In this document: one piece after another, positions 17,303 through 24,753 of the stretch | Position numbering within the stretch: position 1 is the first letter of the stretch | Layout: the number at the start of each line of letters is the position of its first letter | Source of the DNA: Methylophaga thiooxydans DMS010 | Lineage (GTDB): Bacteria > Pseudomonadota > Gammaproteobacteria > Nitrosococcales > Methylophagaceae | Reading direction: 5' to 3' | DNA length: 64,000 nt | NCBI RefSeq assembly: GCF_000156355.1 | Contig: NZ_GG657892.1 | Span: 61,704-125,703, forward strand | Notes under the pieces: model-generated | The model's database searches: none | Told to the model about the DNA's origin: nothing | The model's input: the letters and a program-made list of their open reading frames with translations, nothing else | Made by a program: the position numbers and the translations under genes

Positions 17303-17797
17303 TCAGGCTTTGACAAACTGACCCGTGCTGGCATCTGACATCAGGGTTTTCAGGTCAGCTGCTTTTAAGCCAAGTGCATAACCGAGCACGCCACTACCAA
17401 TGACAACCGATTCAAACTGGTTCACACTCTCGTCAAATAACACTTGAATAGTGTCGGGCAGCGCAATAGGAGGGACTGCGCCCACCACATAGCCGGTTGC
17501 TTCAGGTACTTCATCAAACTCAGCCATGCGTAACTTTCGTTCATCGAGATGTTTACGCAATGTGCCCCAGTCGGCACGACCACCCCCGGCGACAGCCAGT
17601 AACACGAATTTATCTGAGCCAGTGCGAAACAGCAGGCTGCGAACCACTGATTTGGGATCGTGACCTTGATTGCTTAACAATTCTTCCAGGTTTCGAACGG
17701 GCTTTTTGTCTTCAGTCAGAGGAATCTCTATCACTTGATAATCGATACCTTCGGCATCAAGTAACGTTGTCACAGGGGAAGAAATTGTATCGCTCAT
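17303..17797 (-). CDS. YbaK/EbsC-family aminoacyl-tRNA deacylase
   Basis: A 164-residue protein of the YbaK/ProX editing-domain family, whose members hydrolyse mischarged tRNAs such as Cys-tRNA(Pro) or Ala-tRNA(Pro). Visible family features are the N-terminal LLDAEGIDYQVIEIP, KSVVRSLLFR, FVLLAVAGGGRADW, and the C-terminal GSGVLGYALGLKAADL. In YbaK the conserved lysine in the xxK-(S/T)-L strand is important for activity; here the equivalent position appears to be R53, so specificity or mechanism may differ. GGAGG lies about 6 nt before the start. It is a separate unit from its neighbours. Confidence 0.82.
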   Translation of the reverse strand: MSDTISSPVTTLLDAEGIDYQVIEIPLTEDKKPVRNLEELLSNQGHDPKSVVRSLLFRTGSDKFVLLAVAGGGRADWGTLRKHLDERKLRMAEFDEVPEATGYVVGAVPPIALPDTIQVLFDESVNQFESVVIGSGVLGYALGLKAADLKTLMSDASTGQFVKA

Positions 17798-17864
17798 TTA
17801 GCCTCCAGCTACGTTCTTTTCATCTATAGAATTGATCACAGCATACTGCAAAATGTCACTTGAT

Positions 17865-18386
17865 TCAGGACTGTCTGAGATGCCAAGTCGGCGTTTGCTT
17901 GTGATCAATAATGCCATGTTTGATTAACCAAGCATGCGCATCTTCGGCATCGTTTTCAAACCAGGCTTTGGCGCTGCCAAGCCGAAACGTGTAGCCCCAA
18001 CGATCCATATCTCTGAGCATACGGGCACGCCCTAACTTTGATACAAAGCCTGCTAAGACGATCTGTAGGTAACACACGCCATTCTCTTCATCAAAATCAC
18101 CCTCAGCATCAGTGTGAAGCGCCTGACGGCGTTCAGGATCCATACAGATGTAATGACAGGCTTCATGTAATGCAGAATGCACCGGCGTATCCTGTCGCAG
18201 ATATAATTGATGTCCGATTAATCCCGCTTCTCTTTCGCCAAAAAAGCTACCAGGAATCGTGTCGGTATCGGCAAGGGAGATGACCTCAATATCATAGCGA
18301 GCAAGTAAGGATGATAAGGTTTGTTGAAGTTCGAGATGGCAGTTGATGACATCGGTGGGATCAGACACGACGGCTGTCACCCACAA
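17865..18386 (-). CDS. HExxH-containing putative metallopeptidase-like protein
   Basis: A protein of up to 173 residues, not assigned to a named family. It has a zincin-type motif H74-E75-A-C-H78 (SALHEACHYI) with an acidic EENGVCYLQ segment about 25 residues later that could supply the third ligand, as in gluzincins. Cytosolic, no signal peptide. The frame opens at a TTG (18386) overlapping tcdA by 26 nt; a GTG at 18368 with GGGTGA 8 nt upstream is an equally good start and would leave a minimal overlap with tcdA. Translational coupling to tcdA is likely. Peptidase activity is inferred only from the motif. Confidence 0.68.
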   Translation of the reverse strand: MWVTAVVSDPTDVINCHLELQQTLSSLLARYDIEVISLADTDTIPGSFFGEREAGLIGHQLYLRQDTPVHSALHEACHYICMDPERRQALHTDAEGDFDEENGVCYLQIVLAGFVSKLGRARMLRDMDRWGYTFRLGSAKAWFENDAEDAHAWLIKHGIIDHKQTPTWHLRQS

Positions 18387-19098
18387 TATGATTCACTACG
18401 AGACCTGCCAGGGTTAAGCCAAAAATCGATGGCATATAACTGACCGTGCCATTCACTGCCCGCGCACGGCCACGACTGACCGGTTCAGGTGGTAACGGCG
18501 GTAACGGGGACTCTGTTGAATAGACAGTTTGAATGCCGCGACCTACACCTCGTTTACGCAGTTGTGAACGTAATTGTTTAGCGAGCTTGCACATGCTGGT
18601 ATCCATCAAGTCACCAGTACGAACCTGTGTTGGGTCCAGCTTGCCACCGGCACCCATGCTGGCAAATACCGTTAGATCATTACGCCACGCCGTTTCAAGT
18701 AATGCAGATTTACTACTCAGACTATCAATTGCATCTACGATGACATCATAGCCTTGTGCCAGCACGGCAGGGATCGAGTCTGGCGTGAGAAATTCGGTCA
18801 GTAAGGTTAACTGACAGTCAGGGTTAATATCCTGAATGCGTTGTGCCATAACATCGGCTTTGAGTGTACCGACGGTAGATTTTAGTGCCACCAGCTGACG
18901 GTTCATATTTGAGCCAGAAACCACATCATGATCAACAAGGGTCATTTTGCCTACGCCCATTCTGGCCAGAGCTTCCGCAGTAAAAGAGCCAACGCCGCCC
19001 ATGCCTGCAAGAAACACATGACTTTTTTGCAATTTGGTGATGCCCTCATCACCAATCAGAATATGGGTACGCTCAAAAAGCGGGTTGGAATGTGCCAT
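18361..19098 (-). CDS. tcdA: tRNA threonylcarbamoyladenosine dehydratase (TcdA/CsdL)
   Basis: E1-like ATPase that dehydrates t6A37 of tRNA to the cyclic form ct6A. The 245 residues contain the ATP-binding GMGGVGSFTAEALARMG (about residues 32-48), VDHDVVSGSNMNRQL, and DAIDSLSSK. The C-terminal PPEPVSRGRARAVNGTVSYMPSIFG segment is typical of TcdA rather than ThiF/MoeB. No catalytic CxxC zinc site is present, as expected. GAGG is upstream of the ATG. The following gene encoding the HExxH protein overlaps its 3' end. Confidence 0.93.
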   Translation of the reverse strand: MAHSNPLFERTHILIGDEGITKLQKSHVFLAGMGGVGSFTAEALARMGVGKMTLVDHDVVSGSNMNRQLVALKSTVGTLKADVMAQRIQDINPDCQLTLLTEFLTPDSIPAVLAQGYDVIVDAIDSLSSKSALLETAWRNDLTVFASMGAGGKLDPTQVRTGDLMDTSMCKLAKQLRSQLRKRGVGRGIQTVYSTESPLPPLPPEPVSRGRARAVNGTVSYMPSIFGLTLAGLVVNHIVGDSRRV

Positions 19099-19166
19099 TA
19101 GAAAACCTCAAACCACAGAAATATGATGCGTATTTTCTCTGATATTGAGTCTGCTTGGCAAAGACT

Positions 19167-21215
19167 CTATTTTTGAGGCCTGAACGCCTTTACTTTTTGT
19201 GCCAACTCTTCGAGTAAAAGTGGTTGTTCATGGCGATAGCGTATATGACTATAAAGTGTTGTGATTTGATGAATCTGAAGCTGATAATCAGGTAAGGCAT
19301 ATTGCGCTCGCAGAGCAAAATCATGCGGACCTTCATAATCATGTTTTGTTAATCCGAATTTTGCCATTTTGCGACAAAATGTTTGATATAAGGCAACAGC
19401 GGGGTCACTATCCCGGCGGCGATATAATGAGGCGAGAACCATCACCAAACCACTCAAAAGCAGTAATGACGCCAACCAGATTGTCATTTTTTTCCAGTCT
19501 GGATTATTCATTCCTAGTTTGGATAAGACTTGCTTTTGAATTTGGGGGCCATAACCCACAACCCAAATGTCCCATGAATTATTGAAGGCATCCCAATTAT
19601 TTTCCATATGTTGCCAGAGCTGGGTTAAAGCATCACTTTGGGAGAGAATTCTGGGGGAGTTACGTTCATTTGGGAGAAGCCCGGATATCCCTTGTTCTAC
19701 CCGTTGGCTGGATACAGCAGAAGTCGGGTCAATACGAATCCAGCCCTGATCTTTGAGCCAGACTTCGGTCCACGCATGCGCATCACGTTGACGAACGGTC
19801 AGCACATTATCGACCGGGTTAAGATCACCACCTTGGTAGCCAGTGACAATGCGAGCAGGAATATCTGCAGCACGCATCAGCACAGTAAAACTGGCCGCAT
19901 AGTGCTCACAAAAACCTTCCCGCGAGTCGAATAAAAACATATCAACGATATCACCACTGAGTTGAGGTGGTGTGAGGCTATAGACAAAGTTCTGGGTATT
20001 GAAAAAACGTAATACGCGATCAATGTAGTCGCGTTTATTGTTGGTTTCTTGTTGCCATTTTTCCGCCAATGCCAGCGTTTGTGGATGTTTATCTTTGGGG
20101 AGTTGGAGCGCTGCCCAAAGATTGTTATCGCCTTCAGCGTTGAAACGATAATCGGTGCTCGAGGAGAGCGCATATTGACTACGGTTTTTTATTTTACTTT
20201 GACTATTTAGACGACCATCTGAACTCAGGTAGCTTGGAAATGACGTCGGCTTTTGGGTGGGGAAATCTAAGGCGAATAACCAGCGCTTATTGTGGGGCTC
20301 TAGCGTCATGCTATAACTAAACTGACTGCCTGAATGCGTAATTTGAGGGGACTGTTTATTGACGTGCTTCGGTGCCAAAGGCGACCAAACAGTGCCATCT
20401 GTATGCCATAACACAGGTCCCCGCCAATACAGTTGTGAGGATGGCGGGATGGTGTCATTTTCAAACTGGACGCGAAATGCGGTTTCGTCGGATAGGATCA
20501 GTTGACTGATTTTACCCATTTGGATGCTGTCGCTTATTCCACTGGTGCCAGTGCCTGAGGGAATTTCGCCCAACGTGATTTGCTCAGTCATGGTTGTGGT
20601 GACAGCGCTATTGGCATCTTTAGGTAAACCCCAAATAGGGCCGGGGATACGAGGGAACAGTAAGAAGAGAAAAAGCATCACAGGCATCGCCTGAAATACC
20701 ATTTTAAGCGCTAAACGAAGACGCTGTTTAATACCCTGTACATCGTGAGAGCTGTTAACACTGACTAAACAACTGGTGAGGAGGATGATCACAGCGAACA
20801 TCAATACAACCATCATCAGGCTTTCACTGTAAAAGAAGTTGGTAATAACCAAAAAGAAACCCAGAAAACAACTTACGTAGTAGTCACGTAAAGAACGTAT
20901 TTCGACCACCTTAAATGCCAGCATAATCGTCAGCAAAGCGGCACCCGAATCGCGCCCGATGGTGAGACCAAACTGTGTAAAAATTAAGACGATGGTGAGT
21001 GCTGCGCCACCATTATGTAAGACTTTCAACCAGCGGCTTGCCGCAGGGAGAGGCCAACCCCGGTAACTATGTAGCAAACGCCAACTGATCATCACCACAA
21101 ACATCAAACCCACCCAGAAAGGCTGGTAAATAAAGTGTGGAATCGCCCCCAACAACAAGGCAACGATCAAGCTGTTGATATGGTGATGATCAGGCGAAAA
21201 ATCTGGTTTAGTCAT
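19167..21215 (-). CDS. tgpA: TgpA-type transmembrane transglutaminase-like protein (DUF3488-TGc-DUF4129)
   Basis: A 682-residue inner-membrane protein. Residues about 1-200 hold some seven hydrophobic helices (DUF3488). The large periplasmic part carries a transglutaminase/protease-like fold with catalytic C436 in REGFCEHYAAS, then RDAHAWTEVWL supplying His and WIRIDPTSAV supplying Asp. A helix near residue 575 leads to a C-terminal DUF4129-like cytoplasmic tail. Pseudomonas TgpA is required for viability, though its substrate is unclear. It is the last gene of moxR-DUF58-tgpA, overlapping DUF58 by 8 nt. Confidence 0.92.
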   Translation of the reverse strand: MTKPDFSPDHHHINSLIVALLLGAIPHFIYQPFWVGLMFVVMISWRLLHSYRGWPLPAASRWLKVLHNGGAALTIVLIFTQFGLTIGRDSGAALLTIMLAFKVVEIRSLRDYYVSCFLGFFLVITNFFYSESLMMVVLMFAVIILLTSCLVSVNSSHDVQGIKQRLRLALKMVFQAMPVMLFLFLLFPRIPGPIWGLPKDANSAVTTTMTEQITLGEIPSGTGTSGISDSIQMGKISQLILSDETAFRVQFENDTIPPSSQLYWRGPVLWHTDGTVWSPLAPKHVNKQSPQITHSGSQFSYSMTLEPHNKRWLFALDFPTQKPTSFPSYLSSDGRLNSQSKIKNRSQYALSSSTDYRFNAEGDNNLWAALQLPKDKHPQTLALAEKWQQETNNKRDYIDRVLRFFNTQNFVYSLTPPQLSGDIVDMFLFDSREGFCEHYAASFTVLMRAADIPARIVTGYQGGDLNPVDNVLTVRQRDAHAWTEVWLKDQGWIRIDPTSAVSSQRVEQGISGLLPNERNSPRILSQSDALTQLWQHMENNWDAFNNSWDIWVVGYGPQIQKQVLSKLGMNNPDWKKMTIWLASLLLLSGLVMVLASLYRRRDSDPAVALYQTFCRKMAKFGLTKHDYEGPHDFALRAQYALPDYQLQIHQITTLYSHIRYRHEQPLLLEELAQKVKAFRPQK

Positions 21216-22170
21216 GATATAAGGCCAGTGACTTTAAGCAGTGATGCTGATGTGTTTTACCACTATCGGGTTCAATGCGTGTGCCGGGGATATCAAGCCC
21301 GTAGAGATAGCCGCCGGTTTCAGCCTGGAGTAGCCACTGACAAAGTTGAGATAACTTGCTTTCGAGATCAATGATGTCACTGACATCCTGCCAGCTTAAC
21401 CATAATTCGTCGCCTTCAGGGCTGGCAAAGTGTTTGCTGCGCATAACATCATCCCGCGCCATCGCTTTCCATGCGATGCGATGCAGTGGCTCTCCCTTCC
21501 GGTAGCGGCGCAGTCCGGCAAACTCTTCATCTCCCGTTTTGGGTCTGTACTGTGCCTGTTTTCCGAGCCCTTGGTGCATGGGGAGCGAGCGAGTGCCTTT
21601 TGCTTGTGGATAAACCAACACTTGTGCCTGTTGTGAGTAAACCGTCCAACTGAAAAAAATCCCAAGTGGATAGTTACTTGAGAGTCTCAGTTTGTTGATA
21701 GGCTGCCAGCCGCGAGTGAGGGCAGGGATGGTAATAGAGCAGCTATGATTATTGTTAGCACTGATATGTTCAATGGTATGTAAAGGATTGAAGGCTTTTA
21801 TAAATTGCCATCGAGGTAAGTCTTGTTTGTGTTGATGTGCGATAGAAATATGGAAACTATCACGATCATCTTGATTAATGACATTCAGCATGAAGCGAGC
21901 GTGTTGTAGGCAAAAAGTCGGCTCAATTGCGGTGATTGAAATATCAAGATCGCGAAGGTTACGATGGCTATGATGCATAGCCACATGGCCAAGGCTGGCA
22001 AGCAGAAAACATAAAAGATGACCCAGACTATTGTCGTAATTAATCGCGCCCAGCAGCATCAATAGCAACAAGCCAGCATAGCCGTAGCCATAACGCGTAG
22101 GAATCATATAAATCCGCTGAGTACGGCTTTTTTGCCAGCGCTGCCAAATTTCCCTGATTACTGCAGTCAT
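21208..22170 (-). CDS. DUF58-domain protein
   Basis: A 320-residue protein with two N-terminal membrane helices (YGYAGLLLLMLLGAINYDNSL and the following stretch) and a DUF58 domain towards the C-terminus. The diagnostic block EEFAGLRRYRKGEPLHRIAWKAMAR is at about residues 215-240. DUF58 proteins are vWA-like partners of MoxR ATPases. It sits between moxR (3 nt upstream) and tgpA (8-nt overlap), the conserved three-gene arrangement. Biochemical role is unknown; a membrane-associated chaperone or protein-maturation system is inferred from the MoxR link. Confidence 0.9.
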   Translation of the reverse strand: MTAVIREIWQRWQKSRTQRIYMIPTRYGYGYAGLLLLMLLGAINYDNSLGHLLCFLLASLGHVAMHHSHRNLRDLDISITAIEPTFCLQHARFMLNVINQDDRDSFHISIAHQHKQDLPRWQFIKAFNPLHTIEHISANNNHSCSITIPALTRGWQPINKLRLSSNYPLGIFFSWTVYSQQAQVLVYPQAKGTRSLPMHQGLGKQAQYRPKTGDEEFAGLRRYRKGEPLHRIAWKAMARDDVMRSKHFASPEGDELWLSWQDVSDIIDLESKLSQLCQWLLQAETGGYLYGLDIPGTRIEPDSGKTHQHHCLKSLALYHD

Positions 22171-22173
22171 TTT

Positions 22174-23085
22174 CTATGGAATCGGAACTTGATGAATAAG
22201 CTGTTCGACCCAATCCTTCGCATTGTCGTCGTCACGGCGTTGCAGACGGTGGGCGACGATACTGGGTAATACCGCCTGAATATCCTCAGGCAACACATGG
22301 TCACGGTTTTCAATTAAGGCCCAAGCCCGCGCAGCGTGAATAAGTCCGAGTCCAGCTCGAGGCGACAAACCGGTATGATAATGCCCCGAGTCTCGGGTAT
22401 GCGTCAGGATACGTTGCACATAGTCTACTAATGCTGTTGAAACATGAACTTGAGCTGCTGCTTGCTGAAGTGCTTCTAATTGATCCGCACTGATAACCGC
22501 TTCCAGTTTTTGAAGTAGTGAACGACGATCTTCACCCAATAACAATGCGCGTTCGGCTTTGGCATCTGGGTAACCCAGTTCGATACGCATTAGAAAGCGG
22601 TCAAGTTGTGACTCGGGTAGGGGAAACGTTCCGATTTGATTCATCGGATTTTGGGTTGCGACGACAAAAAAGGGTGATGAAAGATTATATGTTTCGCCTT
22701 CGACGGTCACTTGTTGTTCTTCCATCGCTTCCAGTAATGCGCTTTGTGTGCGAGGAGAAGCACGATTGACTTCATCAGCCAAAATTAATTGCGTAAAAAT
22801 TGGACCAGGGTGAAAGTTAAAGCGATTGGAGTCACGCTCATAGACCGATACGCCAATAATATCAGCAGGCAACATATCACTAGTGAACTGTATTCGTTGA
22901 AAGCTGAGACCTAAAGCACTAGCTAATGTGTGGGCAAGGGTCGTTTTACCGACGCCGGGCAGGTCTTCGATTAATAGGTGCCCTTTAGCGAGCAGGCAGG
23001 TGAGAGCAAGTTTTATGGGATGATTTTTACCGAGAATAATATCGTTGATGCTAGCTAATATTGCTGAAAGTTGCGTTTGGGGCAT
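22174..23085 (-). CDS. MoxR-family AAA+ ATPase
   Basis: A 303-residue AAA+ ATPase of the MoxR clade, thought to remodel or mature partner proteins. Walker A is [14 protein letters not shown] (near residue 40), Walker B LILADEVNRA, sensor 1 FVVATQNPMNQ, and the C-terminal lid contains LSPRAGLGLIHAARAWAL. CAGGA precedes the ATG. It is the first gene of the moxR-DUF58-tgpA operon. Despite the name, nothing here links it to methanol dehydrogenase: no mxa genes are in the window. Confidence 0.94.
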   Translation of the reverse strand: MPQTQLSAILASINDIILGKNHPIKLALTCLLAKGHLLIEDLPGVGKTTLAHTLASALGLSFQRIQFTSDMLPADIIGVSVYERDSNRFNFHPGPIFTQLILADEVNRASPRTQSALLEAMEEQQVTVEGETYNLSSPFFVVATQNPMNQIGTFPLPESQLDRFLMRIELGYPDAKAERALLLGEDRRSLLQKLEAVISADQLEALQQAAAQVHVSTALVDYVQRILTHTRDSGHYHTGLSPRAGLGLIHAARAWALIENRDHVLPEDIQAVLPSIVAHRLQRRDDDNAKDWVEQLIHQVPIP

Positions 23086-23095
23086 ATTTAATCCT

Positions 23096-23162
23096 GTGCC
23101 AAGTTGCCAGTTTTTCCGTAGGTTTATAGTGCCAAGTTCCTACAAGACATGCTAGGTTTAAC
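23096..23162 (+). repeat. Degenerate tandem direct repeat upstream of the EncFtn-like gene
   Basis: Two units of about 33-34 bp lie head to tail between moxR and the EncFtn-like gene. Each starts with GTGCCAAGTT (23096-23105 and 23129-23138) and has TAGGTTTA towards its end (23119-23126 and 23153-23160); the middle is not conserved. A possible promoter, TTGCCA (23104-23109) with 15 nt to TATAGT (23125-23130), lies in the first unit, so the second unit would fall in or beside the leader. They could be regulator binding sites for the divergent genes or chance; no known box is recognised. Confidence 0.4.
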
Positions 23163-23199
23163 ATGGTTCATCGAAAACGGATAAAAAAAGGAAAAATTC

Positions 23200-23493
23200 A
23201 TGGCAAATGAAGGTTATCACGAGCCGGTTTCAGAATTGTCTGATGAAACCCGCGATATGCATCGAGCAATTACATCATTGATGGAAGAATTGGAAGCGGT
23301 CGATTGGTATAACCAACGTGTTGATGCTTGCAAAGATCCTGAGTTGAAGAAAATTCTTGCACACAACCGTGATGAAGAAAAAGAACATGCGGCAATGGTG
23401 TTGGAATGGATTCGTCGTCGTGATGCAAAGCTGGATGAAGAATTAAAAGATTACTTGTTCACCGAGGGTGAAATTGGTCATCACCATGACTAA
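23200..23493 (+). CDS. Encapsulated-ferritin-like (EncFtn-family) protein without encapsulin partner
   Basis: A 97-residue two-helix ferritin-like protein closely resembling EncFtn cargo ferroxidases. From memory of the Rhodospirillum rubrum protein (E32, W38, Y39, E62, H65), the corresponding residues here are E30, W36, Y37, E60 and H63, so the inter-subunit iron site looks intact. Fe(II) oxidation is therefore inferred. Two features are unusual: no encapsulin gene is nearby, and the protein stops at EGEIGHHHD just after the conserved YLFTEG, with no hydrophobic shell-targeting peptide. It may act free in the cytosol as an iron oxidase or buffer. AAGGAAAAA precedes the start. It is convergent with tatD (1 nt). 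Confidence 0.85.
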   Translation: MANEGYHEPVSELSDETRDMHRAITSLMEELEAVDWYNQRVDACKDPELKKILAHNRDEEKEHAAMVLEWIRRRDAKLDEELKDYLFTEGEIGHHHD

Positions 23494-23494
23494 T

Positions 23495-24259
23495 TTAAAA
23501 GCCGAATAATTGCTTACAGTTACGCGTGGTGGCTGTGGCGATTTGAGATCGTGTCTCACTTCGAATCTCTGTGAGTGTGTCTAAAATGATAGGGATCATT
23601 TCAGGCGTGTTGCGTTCACCTTGATGTCCGGCTAATGGCATGTCAGGTGCATCGGTCTCTAAAACGATAGAGTCCATGGGCAAAGCTTTAAATAAGCCTT
23701 GTAGTTTTTGTGCTCGCGGGTAGGTCAATGCCCCCCCGACACCAAATAAAAAGCCAAGCTTGTGATAAAACTCAGCCTGCTGCAGGCTACCGTTAAATGC
23801 GTGAACAATGCCCCCTTTAAGCGAATGCTCGCGTAGCACTTTTAGGACTTCATCGTGCGCTTTTCGCACATGCAAAATGACGGGTAACTCAAATTTTTCA
23901 GCAAGCTTAATCTGGGCTTCAAATAACGCCATTTGCGCCTTTTTATCATGACCAGGAAGGTAATAATCGAGACCAATTTCACCTACAGCGATAGGTTGAT
24001 AGTCATTAATGGCCCAGTCTAACGCTTCTACATCGCTGCTTTGGTGTTCATGCATAAACATCGGATGTAGCCCCAAAGCTAAATGTAGCATCGAATTTTG
24101 GGCACAAATGTCTATTAATCGGGGCCAGCTGTTGTGAGTAACGCCAGGCACAATGATATCCCTGATTTCCTGCTCGACACAGCGCGATAAAACGGCTTCA
24201 CGGTCGTGATCGAAAGTGTGAAAATCCAGGTGGCAATGGCTATCAATTAAATGCAACAT
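23495..24259 (-). CDS. TatD-family metal-dependent hydrolase
   Basis: A 254-residue TIM-barrel metal hydrolase of the TatD/YcfH/YjjV group, associated with 3'-5' DNase and D-aminoacyl-tRNA deacylase activities. Metal ligands are visible in IDSHCHLDFH (strand 1), GEIGLDYY, VILHVRKAHDE, GIVHAFNGS and VLETDAPDMP. The length is usual. It looks most like YjjV by length and the LALGLHPMF segment, but the subtype is uncertain. Monocistronic in appearance and abutting the EncFtn-like gene tail to tail. Confidence 0.88.
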   Translation of the reverse strand: MLHLIDSHCHLDFHTFDHDREAVLSRCVEQEIRDIIVPGVTHNSWPRLIDICAQNSMLHLALGLHPMFMHEHQSSDVEALDWAINDYQPIAVGEIGLDYYLPGHDKKAQMALFEAQIKLAEKFELPVILHVRKAHDEVLKVLREHSLKGGIVHAFNGSLQQAEFYHKLGFLFGVGGALTYPRAQKLQGLFKALPMDSIVLETDAPDMPLAGHQGERNTPEMIPIILDTLTEIRSETRSQIATATTRNCKQLFGF

Positions 24260-24291
24260 GGGGCTACCTTTATTGAAAAAAAGGGATCATC

Positions 24292-24753
24292 ATGTCTGAA
24301 TTCGTGCATCCGGCCAGTCAAGCACACGAGCGAGTGATGTTTAATCTGGCTTTATTTCATTTTCTGGTGCCTGCAGTATTATTTGGCACTGAAAATCTCT
24401 GGCTGATCTTTGGCTTATCCTTACTGGGATCGGTTCTTATGATAGCCTCAATTGCCAGAAAGGCATACAGCAAAAAACTAAAAACTGAATTAGAACAAGC
24501 ACATTGGCAACTTGCTTGGCACCGCTGTCGATTATTGCTGGTCTCATACCTGATTGCAGCGGCGTTATTTGGTGTGAGTTGGGCAATCTTGCAATGGCAA
24601 AGTGATGACTCAATGCGAATGATACAGCTAGCCATAGCGGGATGGTTCTGCTTATTACCGGTATCGCTGGTTATTATTTGGTTGATTATTGCCGAAACTA
24701 GCGCATTAGCACAGGCAAGAAAAGGCATTATGCCCGATAAAATGAAGCTTTGA
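24292..24753 (+). CDS. Hypothetical four-helix membrane protein
   Basis: A 153-residue protein I do not recognise. Four hydrophobic segments are visible (about residues 18-36, 38-53, 85-105, 118-143) with a positively charged linker AYSKKLKTELEQAHWQLAWHRCR between the second and third. Predicted inner-membrane. It starts 32 nt from the divergent tatD start, with AAAGGGA near the ATG, and its TGA directly abuts the ggt stop codon on the other strand with no base between. No function can be suggested. Confidence 0.65.
   Translation: MSEFVHPASQAHERVMFNLALFHFLVPAVLFGTENLWLIFGLSLLGSVLMIASIARKAYSKKLKTELEQAHWQLAWHRCRLLLVSYLIAAALFGVSWAILQWQSDDSMRMIQLAIAGWFCLLPVSLVIIWLIIAETSALAQARKGIMPDKMKL

Noticed and set aside
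22174..23085. moxR as evidence of a methanol-oxidation locus
   Set aside because: It sits in the general moxR-DUF58-tgpA arrangement with no mxa genes; the name alone does not imply methylotrophy.
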